From an uncultured Mollicutes bacterium (GTDB lineage Bacteria; Bacillota_I; Bacilli_A; RFN20; CAG-826), in contig CAMESA010000047.1 of NCBI GenBank assembly GCA_945935945.1, forward strand, positions 1 to 7,109: DNA of 7,109 bases. Reading direction: 5' to 3'. The position numbers and the translations under genes were made by a program. Shown piece after piece: positions 1-5,907 of this stretch (its first letter is position 1; the number at the start of each line of letters is the position of its first letter). The notes below the pieces were generated by a model. It was not told the origin of the DNA. It made no database searches and saw nothing but the letters and a program-made list of their open reading frames with translations.

Positions 1-1
1 T

Positions 2-1036
2 TTGAAAATATTCTTCTTTGATACAGGGAAAGAAAACCTTGATAATTTTGAATGTTCATCAATGCGTAGAAACCTCAAAGCATCGATTGAATTAAATGGT
101 GCATCTTACATCACGAATCCGATTGATGAAAGAATAAAATCTGTTCTTTTTATTAATTATAAAGATATAAACAAGTTCACATATTTTAAGGATAAAGAAT
201 ATAAAAAAATCACTTTAGCTTTTTTTGCAGAAAATGATACAAACGCAAAAATTCTTTCAAAATTCAAAATTATCGGAAATTCAAACGACACAGTTTTTAC
301 CATTGGTGAAAGCGACAAAAAAATATTGAATCAATATGATGAAATTATTGTTCCAACTGAGGAAGCAAAAAATTATCTTTTGAATCACGATATCACTGCA
401 TCAATTGATGTTCTTTATCCAGTCATCAAAAGAACAAAATATGAACTTGAGGACAAAGAAAGCAAAAAATTAGTTTATGTTTATTTTAGAATGAACAGTT
501 CAACTAAATATTTTTACACAATTTTAGATTATACTGATGAAGATGCAGCTGACAAAATTTTAGAGCTAGCAAAAATCTATCCTCAATATAAATTTATAGT
601 AATTGTTCATAACTTAACTAAAAAATCATCGAAAAGAGTTTATAAAAAATTCAAAAAACACCCAGGAAATATTATTGTCACAAATATTGTCCCAGAAGAT
701 ATTTATTCATCTATTGTTTATAATTCACTTGGCTATTTATTGTTTAACTCATCTTATGGATCAACTATTGAACTTATGGAAGCATATTCAGCTGGAAAAC
801 CTGTTCTTGCTTTAAAATCTAGTTCATTTAAAGATATATTAATTGATAATGAAACAGCCTATGTCTATAATAATTTTGTTTCTTTTGTAAATGGATTTAA
901 TGAATTTATTTCAGGAAATCTTCCATCTATAAAAGAGAAACAAATTGAATTTTCTTTAAAACACTCAATTATGAATTTAGGACAAGAATTCATTAAAATA
1001 TATAAAAAAGTCGTAGAAAACGAGGTAGAAAAATGA
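2..1036 (+). CDS. divergent GT4-like (GT-B fold) glycosyltransferase, 5' end uncertain
   Basis: Probable cytosolic or membrane-associated glycosyltransferase that would move a sugar from a nucleotide-sugar to a lipid or envelope acceptor; the substrate cannot be read. The N-terminus (KIFFFDTG) looks like a first Rossmann beta strand. A stretch near residues 25-35 (LKASIELNGA) resembles the helix after it in Firmicute family-4 glycosyltransferases, and residues 109-125 (YDEIIVPTEEAKNYLL) match their 'ITPTpYSkklL' segment. The C-terminal half keeps the donor-domain signature LMEAYSAGKPVLAL (258-271), the usual 'LEAMA.G.PVV' block. Hallmarks are eroded: the first Glu of the EX7E motif is Tyr252 (second is Glu260), and the usual 'GR...KG' loop is only R163...K169 without glycines. 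Translation is shown from TTG at position 2, but the frame is open to the window edge, so the true start may lie upstream; the next in-frame ATG is at 62. It ends in TGA, overlapping serS by four bases. Fold confident, activity less so. Confidence 0.65.
   Translation: MKIFFFDTGKENLDNFECSSMRRNLKASIELNGASYITNPIDERIKSVLFINYKDINKFTYFKDKEYKKITLAFFAENDTNAKILSKFKIIGNSNDTVFTIGESDKKILNQYDEIIVPTEEAKNYLLNHDITASIDVLYPVIKRTKYELEDKESKKLVYVYFRMNSSTKYFYTILDYTDEDAADKILELAKIYPQYKFIVIVHNLTKKSSKRVYKKFKKHPGNIIVTNIVPEDIYSSIVYNSLGYLLFNSSYGSTIELMEAYSAGKPVLALKSSSFKDILIDNETAYVYNNFVSFVNGFNEFISGNLPSIKEKQIEFSLKHSIMNLGQEFIKIYKKVVENEVEK
1022..1025 (+). promoter_or_regulatory. ribosome binding site of serS inside the upstream gene
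   Basis: GAGG lies seven bases before the ATG at 1033 and within the last codons of the glycosyltransferase gene. Together with the ATGA stop/start overlap it fixes the serS start and points to translational coupling. It also shows that this genome uses Shine-Dalgarno initiation. Confidence 0.7.
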
Positions 1037-2313
1037 TTGATATTAATTACATTATTGAAAACAAAGAACACGTTAAAGAACTTCTCAAAAGAAAACTTTA
1101 CGATGCTGACATCGATTCGCTAGTTGAAGATGTCGAAACAAAAAGAAAATTATTAAAAGCAGTTGAAGACAACAAAGCAAAACAAAATAAATTGTCAAAA
1201 TCCGTCCCACAAGTCAAAAAAGAGGGTGGAGATGTCACAAAAATCTTTGCAGAGGTTAAAGCTTTAGCTGCTGAAAATAAAATCGATGAAGAAAAACTTA
1301 AAGTTTTAGATGAAAAAATCAACTCTGTGCTTGTTGCTCTTCCAAATTTACCTGATGAAGATTTATTAGGTGGTGGAAAAGAAAACAACAAAGAAATTTA
1401 TATCTACAAAACAAAACCAAATTTTGGTTTTAAGATCAAAAATCACGTTGAACTTGCTGAATCACTTGGATTAATTGATTATGATAGAGCAGCAAAAGTC
1501 AGTGGACATGGAACATGGTTCTATACAGGTTTAGGTGCTAGACTTGAATGGGCATTATTAAATTATTTTATTAATACTCATATCAATGACGGTTTCCAAA
1601 TGATGATTCCACCACACATTTTAAATTATGAAAGTGGATTCACTGCTGGACAATTCCCAAAATTTGAAGAAGATGTTTTTGAATTAAAAGGAATAGAACC
1701 AACAAAATTCCTTCTTCCAACTGCAGAAACAGCACTTGTTAACTATTATAGAAATGAAATTTTAGACGGATCTGAACTTCCAAAAAAATTCTTTGCTTAC
1801 ACACCATGTTATAGAAAAGAAGCAGGATCATACAGAACTGAAGAAAGAGGTATGATTAGAGGTTATCAATTTAATAAAGTTGAGATGGTTGAATATACAA
1901 AAGAAGACGATTCTGATCGTGCTTTTGAAGAATTAGTTAACAAAGCAAAAGCTTTAATTGAAGGACTTGGATTACATTATAGAGTTTCAAAATTAGCTGC
2001 TGGCGATTGCTCACATTCTATGGCAAGAACTTATGATATTGAAGTTTATTTACCTTCAATTGATATTTATAAGGAAGTTAGTAGTGTTTCAAACGCAAGA
2101 AGTTACCAAGCAAGACGTGGTATGATGCGTTATAGAGATGAAAATGGAAAACTTCATTATATGCACACTTTAAATGGTAGTGGACTTGCAACATCACGTG
2201 TCTTCCCAGCTATTCTTGAACAATATCAACAAGAAGATGGAAGTGTTGTTATCCCAGAAGTTTTAAGACCATACATGGGTGGAATCGAAGTCATTAAACC
2301 TATTAAAAAATAG
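1033..2313 (+). CDS. serS: seryl-tRNA synthetase
   Basis: Class II aminoacyl-tRNA synthetase that activates serine with ATP and charges tRNA-Ser in the cytosol. At 426 residues it has the normal bacterial length. Residues 1-110 form the N-terminal tRNA-binding arm: a charged helical hairpin (about 30-105) closed by PNLPDEDLLGGGKENN, matching the family 'PNLPHDSVPVGKDE' region. The catalytic core shows the serine-pocket TAE (230-232), motif 2 with its Arg residues (ERGMIRGYQFNKVEM, 271-285), the GDCSHSMARTYDIEVYLPS segment with SNARSYQARR after it, and motif 3 (NGSGLATSR, 381-389, Arg389), followed by the standard PEVLRPYMGG tail. Where many bacterial enzymes have SNC or SNF, this one has SNA; from memory that is a subfamily trait, not decay. 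The start is set by GAGG and the ATGA overlap. No tRNA-Ser gene or T-box is seen beside it. Identity is essentially certain. Confidence 0.98.
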   Translation: MIDINYIIENKEHVKELLKRKLYDADIDSLVEDVETKRKLLKAVEDNKAKQNKLSKSVPQVKKEGGDVTKIFAEVKALAAENKIDEEKLKVLDEKINSVLVALPNLPDEDLLGGGKENNKEIYIYKTKPNFGFKIKNHVELAESLGLIDYDRAAKVSGHGTWFYTGLGARLEWALLNYFINTHINDGFQMMIPPHILNYESGFTAGQFPKFEEDVFELKGIEPTKFLLPTAETALVNYYRNEILDGSELPKKFFAYTPCYRKEAGSYRTEERGMIRGYQFNKVEMVEYTKEDDSDRAFEELVNKAKALIEGLGLHYRVSKLAAGDCSHSMARTYDIEVYLPSIDIYKEVSSVSNARSYQARRGMMRYRDENGKLHYMHTLNGSGLATSRVFPAILEQYQQEDGSVVIPEVLRPYMGGIEVIKPIKK

Positions 2314-2341
2314 TGTAAAAAGAACAAAATTTAGTTATAAT
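2313..2341 (+). promoter_or_regulatory. promoter of the SRP RNA gene
   Basis: A perfect -10 box TATAAT (2336-2341) is preceded at 17-base spacing by a weak -35 (GTGTAA, 2313-2318, three of six matches) that begins on the last base of the serS stop codon. Seven bases after the -10 box is G2348, exactly where the closing helix of the SRP RNA begins, so box position and RNA fold support each other. Confidence 0.7.
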
Positions 2342-2347
2342 AATTAA

Positions 2348-2428
2348 GCCGTTGCGAGCAACCGCTTCGAACCTGGTCAGGATGGAAACATAGCAGCCAT
2401 AAGATCTGAGTTGTCTGTGCGACGGTTT
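2348..2428 (+). ncRNA. ffs: small signal recognition particle RNA (4.5S-type)
   Basis: RNA core of the signal recognition particle; it binds Ffh and brings ribosomes making membrane proteins to FtsY at the membrane. The domain IV hallmark is complete: GGU (2375-2377) pairs with GCC (2396-2398), enclosing the symmetric loop CAGG (2378-2381) / AGCA (2392-2395), then helix AUG/CAU capped by a GAAA tetraloop (2385-2388). The outer stem also pairs: 2348-2356 with 2418-2426, and 2358-2362 with 2410-2414. There is no room for an Alu domain, so this is the short form of about 80 nt found in E. coli and mycoplasmas, not the roughly 270-nt Bacillus form. The loop is GAAA where GGAA is common; both fit GNRA. 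Ends are inferred from the promoter and the U-tract. Confidence 0.95.
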
Positions 2429-2430
2429 TT
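2418..2430 (+). terminator. U-tract after the SRP RNA closing stem, likely intrinsic terminator
   Basis: The 3' strand of the SRP closing helix (UGCGACGG, 2418-2425) is followed directly by five T residues. The RNA's own GC-rich terminal helix plus U-tract therefore looks like a rho-independent terminator. It would also end any transcript running through from serS, which has no hairpin of its own before 2336. The 5' strand of the helix is about 70 bases away, so efficiency cannot be judged. Confidence 0.5.
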
Positions 2431-2433
2431 ATT

Positions 2434-2460
2434 TTGAAATTTTCTAATATTTTATATAAT
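2434..2460 (+). promoter_or_regulatory. promoter of tadA (leaderless type)
   Basis: TTGAAA (2434-2439, five of six matches to TTGACA) and TATAAT (2455-2460) are separated by 15 bases, slightly short of the ideal 17. A start seven bases after the -10 box falls on A2467, the first base of the tadA ATG. No Shine-Dalgarno sequence exists between 2431 and 2466; the only G is in the -35 box. Confidence 0.6.
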
Positions 2461-2466
2461 TTTTTT

Positions 2467-2925
2467 ATGCATGAACTTGATGAAAAATTTATGATTGAAG
2501 CCTACAAAGAGGCTTTACTTGCTTTTGATGAAAATGAAGTTCCAATTGGAGCAGTTTTAGTCAACAACATAACCCACAAGATCGTAGCGCGTGCTCATAA
2601 TAAGAAAGAAAAAGATAAAAAAATAACTTCTCATGCTGAAATTTTGTGCATTGAAGAAGCTGAAAAAATTGAAAACAATTGGAGACTTGATAACCACACA
2701 CTTTATGTAACTCTTGAGCCATGCACCATGTGTGCAAGCGCAATTATTCAATCTAGAATTTCAAGAGTTGTTTTTGGTTTGCAAGAATATGAAACTGGCG
2801 GTTTTGGTGGAAAAATAGATTTAACAAAATCATTCAATACTCTACTAGTTGTAGAACAATTTTCACCTAATGATGACATTAAAAATTTAATGCAGAAATT
2901 CTTTAAAAATCGTAGAAATATTTAA
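2467..2925 (+). CDS. tadA: tRNA-specific adenosine deaminase
   Basis: Zinc-dependent deaminase that converts A34 of a tRNA anticodon (tRNA-Arg-ACG in bacteria) to inosine, letting one tRNA read several Arg codons. With this start it has 152 residues, normal for TadA. HAE (56-58) supplies zinc ligand His56 and proton-shuttle Glu58; PCTMC (85-89) supplies Cys86 and Cys89. Residues 20-32 (NEVPIGAVLVNN) and the IIQSRISRVVFG segment match TadA rather than cytidine or dCMP deaminases. The frame is open upstream to a TTG at 2434, but that TTG is the -35 box and would add a hydrophobic tail absent from the family, whereas ATG 2467 gives the expected MHELDEKFM-type N-terminus. ATG 2491 would be shorter and is less likely. 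The mRNA appears leaderless. The neighbouring SRP RNA and serS recall the B. subtilis locus. No terminator is seen downstream. Confidence 0.95.
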   Translation: MHELDEKFMIEAYKEALLAFDENEVPIGAVLVNNITHKIVARAHNKKEKDKKITSHAEILCIEEAEKIENNWRLDNHTLYVTLEPCTMCASAIIQSRISRVVFGLQEYETGGFGGKIDLTKSFNTLLVVEQFSPNDDIKNLMQKFFKNRRNI

Positions 2926-2996
2926 AAAACCCTGCAGAACCCCAATATTTTCTTCAAAATCTGAAATTTAAAGACATGCATTTTCGTTAATGAATA

Positions 2997-3037
2997 TATA
3001 ATTTTATTCTATGAATAAAATTTATAAAGTATATAAT
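2997..3037 (+). promoter_or_regulatory. candidate promoter region of the ABC/P-type ATPase operon
   Basis: The 135-base gap 2926-3060 holds two perfect TATAAT boxes, at 2997-3002 and 3032-3037. Neither has a good -35: AAGACA at 2971-2976 is 20 bases before the first, and the second has only TATGAA-like sequence inside the palindrome. In such AT-rich DNA one box may be chance. The second would start transcription near 3044, shortly before the ribosome binding site. No other feature was recognised in the gap. Confidence 0.35.
3000..3022. repeat. AT-rich perfect palindrome, candidate operator
   Basis: Arms of ten bases (core ATTTTATTC at 3001-3009 and GAATAAAAT at 3013-3021) flank a three-base centre, TAT. 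It sits just downstream of one TATAAT box and over the -35 position of the other, as expected for a dimeric regulator's site. As RNA it would form only a weak A-U hairpin, and no U-tract suits a terminator. It does not resemble a Fur box. Confidence 0.4.
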
Positions 3038-3045
3038 TCACATAT

Positions 3046-3050
3046 GGAGA
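3046..3050 (+). promoter_or_regulatory. ribosome binding site of the ABC transporter gene
   Basis: GGAGA lies ten bases before the ATG at 3061, slightly farther than usual. It is the only purine-rich candidate and supports this start. Confidence 0.6.
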
Positions 3051-3060
3051 ATTTTGTTAA

Positions 3061-5907
3061 ATGCTTGAATTAGTTAACATCACAAAAGATTATTATGTAG
3101 ATAAACAAGCTTACCCAGCTTTAAAAGGGATAAACTTATATTTTCCTAAGCAACAATTTTGCTCTATTTTAGGTCCTTCTGGTTGTGGTAAAACTACAAC
3201 TTTAAACATCATTGGTGGCCTTGATAAATACACAACTGGCGATTTGATTATTGAAGGACAATCAACAAAAAATTATCACGACTATGAATGGGATAATTAT
3301 AGAAACAAAAAGATAGGATTTGTTTTCCAATCATATAATTTAATTTCACATTTAACAATTCTAGAAAATGTTGCAATGTCTTTGACGCTTCAAGGAACAA
3401 AGAGAAAAGAAAAAATCCAAAGAGCAAAAGCTGCACTTGATGCGGTTGGATTAAAAGATTTATATAACAAAAAACCTAATCAACTCAGCGGTGGTCAACA
3501 ACAAAGAGTTGCGATTGCTCGTGCAATTATTAACGATCCTGAAATTATTTTAGCTGATGAGCCTACAGGCGCGCTTGATTCAACAACAAGCGTTCAAATC
3601 ATGGAAATTTTAAAAGAAATTAGCAAAAACAAGCTTATTATTATGGTTACACATAATAGAGAGTTGGCTTTGAAATACAGTGATAGAATAATTGAATTCA
3701 AAGATGGAGAAGTAGAAAGTGACAGTTTTAGTAATAAAATAGATAAAATTAAAGCCGAAGAAGATGTTCAATACGATATTATCAACAAAAATAATCTAAA
3801 AGATTTCGAAATTATCGATGAAAAAGATAGAGCACAAAAGAAGAAACTAAAGAAAAAAGAAAAAATGTCACATATGTCATTTTTTAGTGCTTTGAAAAAC
3901 TCTTTTAAAAACCTATTAACAAAAAAAGGAAGAACTATCATGACCTCAATTGCTAGTTCTTTTGGAATTATTGGTGTTGCACTTGTTTTGTCGGTAAATA
4001 ATGGTTTTGGACTTTATATGGATCGCATTGAGACTGAAACCGCTTCACAAATGCCTTTAACTATTTCCTCTTATAGTGTTACCTTCGAAATTGACGATTC
4101 TTTTGTTCCAAATCCTGAATACAGCGAATCAACTGACATACTTCCTTATAAATCAAATACCGGAGTTCAAAAAGTTACTTATAATAATATAAATGAAAAA
4201 TACATCAATTTTTTAAATAAAATCAAAACTGACACTGACTTGATGAATGACTATCTTATTTCATATGGCGATACATATGATATGAATTTTGCAACCACCG
4301 ATCCAGTTACAAACGAGCCATATATAATGAAAAATGGAACTGTAAATACAGTAATGAATATGGTTGGGTCTTTGACAGGTTTACCAACTACATATTTTCA
4401 TTCTTTATATGGTGAAAAAGAGTTTATTCTTAATGCTTATGACGTTATTGCTGGCGAATATCCAAATACAGATGATATGACAGAAATGGTTCTCGTTGTT
4501 GATTCACGAAATCAAATCAATTTAACTTGTCTGAAACAACTTGGTTTTTATCAAAGATCTAGCGAAGTCACTGTTGATTACGCAACAGAACATCCAATAA
4601 AATTCGAAACAGTAATTGGTAAGAAATATAAAGTTTTCACAAACCAAGAGCTTTATTCTGAACACGTCGATAACACTGTTGAAAACCAACCAAACGGAAT
4701 TTATCATTATACAACTGAAAATTTAGAAGAATATTATAATGATGATTCTAAAGGAATAAATCTAAAAATTGTTGGTGTTTTAAGACCTAAACAAAATTCT
4801 TCAGTTGCAACAATGACAACTGGTTTGTGCTTTCAAAATTCTCTACAAAATTATCTTTTGGGTGAAAATAGAAAAGCTGACATCTATACTAAGATTTTAA
4901 ATAACATATCTTTTGATGAAACTAAGAATCCAACTGATTTAATTAATGATTTAACAGGGCTCATTTCTGTTGAAACAGATGAAAACGGAAACAGTTCAAC
5001 AACTATAAATGTTAATAATATTAATTCAATTTTTGATAATTATTATCATTTTTATGATTTATTTACCGGATTAAATACAACAACCAGTGGTTCTGAATTT
5101 ACTATTAAAAATTATTTAAAACAAGCTAATATTATTGGTGCTGATGTAATAAATAAAGAACTAAAAGAAGGCGGAGCAGCAACTTTGGTTAAATATATTG
5201 AAAAAATTTGCGGATATATGGTTAAAGGCACAGTTGATAAGCAAGAATTAGCAAAATCTTATCCATATGTTTTAAGTTTTCTTGGATATATCAATAGTTA
5301 TTCAAATATTCAAAATATTGTTATTTTTCCATCGAGTTTAAACGCAAAAAACGAATTAATTGCTAAACTTGATGAATATAACGAAATTGATGAAACAGAA
5401 ACAAGTCCAGATCATGCTTGGAATAAAAAAGAACAAATATTTTATACAGATTTAGTTGGCGAATTAACCTCATCGTTATCACAAATGATTGATATTATTT
5501 CGGTTGTTTTGATTGTGTTTGCAGGAATTTCACTTGTTGTTAGTTGTGTTATGACTGGCGTAATCACCTTTGCAAGTGTTGTTGAAAGAACAAAAGAAAT
5601 TGGTGTCCTTCGCGCTCTTGGAGCAAGAAAAAAAGATGTTGGGCTTTTATTTCAGGCTGAATGCGTAATTACTGGGTTCGTGAGTGGATTAATAGGGTGT
5701 TTGGTAGCGTATTTAATAACTTTCCCTATAAATTTCATAATAAATTCACTATATGCTGAGTATAATATTGGAAATATTGCCTCTTTAGCATGGCATAGTG
5801 TTATAATTCTTATAGTAATATCTATTCTTTTAACATTTATTAGTTCGCTTTTCCCATCAAGAGCTGCAGCTAGAAAAGATCCAGTTATTGCTTTAAGGAC
5901 TGAATAA
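3061..5907 (+). CDS. MacB-type ABC transporter, fused ATPase and FtsX-like permease
   Basis: Membrane ABC protein of the type VII (MacB/LolCDE/FtsEX) class, which uses ATP-driven conformational change to move or release envelope substrates. Residues 1-225 are the ATPase: Walker A GPSGCGKT (38-45), Q-loop Gln90, signature LSGGQ (142-146), Walker B with D166/E167, D-loop ALD (171-173) and H-loop His198, all intact. A charged, Lys-rich linker (about 226-275) leads to an amphipathic helix and TM1 (about 294-312). An extracytoplasmic domain of about 490 residues follows, then three helices (about 810-838, 868-895, 911-930). The cytoplasmic loop ERTKEIGVLRALGARKKDV (842-860) and the tail PSRAAARKDPVIALR are FtsX/MacB hallmarks. 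A dimer is expected. The domain order equals MacB, but no MacA-like adaptor is present, and the external domain is about twice the MacB size. The substrate is unknown; related Firmicute proteins include peptide-antibiotic resistance pumps. It overlaps the next gene by one base. Confidence 0.9.
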   Translation: MLELVNITKDYYVDKQAYPALKGINLYFPKQQFCSILGPSGCGKTTTLNIIGGLDKYTTGDLIIEGQSTKNYHDYEWDNYRNKKIGFVFQSYNLISHLTILENVAMSLTLQGTKRKEKIQRAKAALDAVGLKDLYNKKPNQLSGGQQQRVAIARAIINDPEIILADEPTGALDSTTSVQIMEILKEISKNKLIIMVTHNRELALKYSDRIIEFKDGEVESDSFSNKIDKIKAEEDVQYDIINKNNLKDFEIIDEKDRAQKKKLKKKEKMSHMSFFSALKNSFKNLLTKKGRTIMTSIASSFGIIGVALVLSVNNGFGLYMDRIETETASQMPLTISSYSVTFEIDDSFVPNPEYSESTDILPYKSNTGVQKVTYNNINEKYINFLNKIKTDTDLMNDYLISYGDTYDMNFATTDPVTNEPYIMKNGTVNTVMNMVGSLTGLPTTYFHSLYGEKEFILNAYDVIAGEYPNTDDMTEMVLVVDSRNQINLTCLKQLGFYQRSSEVTVDYATEHPIKFETVIGKKYKVFTNQELYSEHVDNTVENQPNGIYHYTTENLEEYYNDDSKGINLKIVGVLRPKQNSSVATMTTGLCFQNSLQNYLLGENRKADIYTKILNNISFDETKNPTDLINDLTGLISVETDENGNSSTTINVNNINSIFDNYYHFYDLFTGLNTTTSGSEFTIKNYLKQANIIGADVINKELKEGGAATLVKYIEKICGYMVKGTVDKQELAKSYPYVLSFLGYINSYSNIQNIVIFPSSLNAKNELIAKLDEYNEIDETETSPDHAWNKKEQIFYTDLVGELTSSLSQMIDIISVVLIVFAGISLVVSCVMTGVITFASVVERTKEIGVLRALGARKKDVGLLFQAECVITGFVSGLIGCLVAYLITFPINFIINSLYAEYNIGNIASLAWHSVIILIVISILLTFISSLFPSRAAARKDPVIALRTE
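5895..5899 (+). promoter_or_regulatory. ribosome binding site of the P-type ATPase gene
   Basis: AAGGA lies within the last codons of the ABC gene, seven bases before the ATG at 5907. With the TAATG stop/start overlap it decides the start and implies co-translation from one operon mRNA. Confidence 0.7.

Noticed and set aside
1098..1391. 97-codon minus-strand frame
   Set aside because: It mirrors the SerRS coiled-coil arm; its Ser/Phe-rich composition is the antisense of Lys/Glu codons.
2434..2466. TTG start for tadA giving a 163-residue protein
   Set aside because: The TTG is part of a good -35 box, there is no ribosome binding site, and the added hydrophobic residues are absent from TadA proteins; ATG 2467 gives the family length.
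2926..2970. Terminator after tadA
   Set aside because: Only a five-base ATTTT/AAAAT arm pair and a CTGCAG palindrome are present, with no stable hairpin followed by a T-run.
3000..3022. Fur box or intrinsic terminator
   Set aside because: The arms do not match the Fur 7-1-7 pattern, and the hairpin is all A-U but one pair and lacks a proper U-tract.
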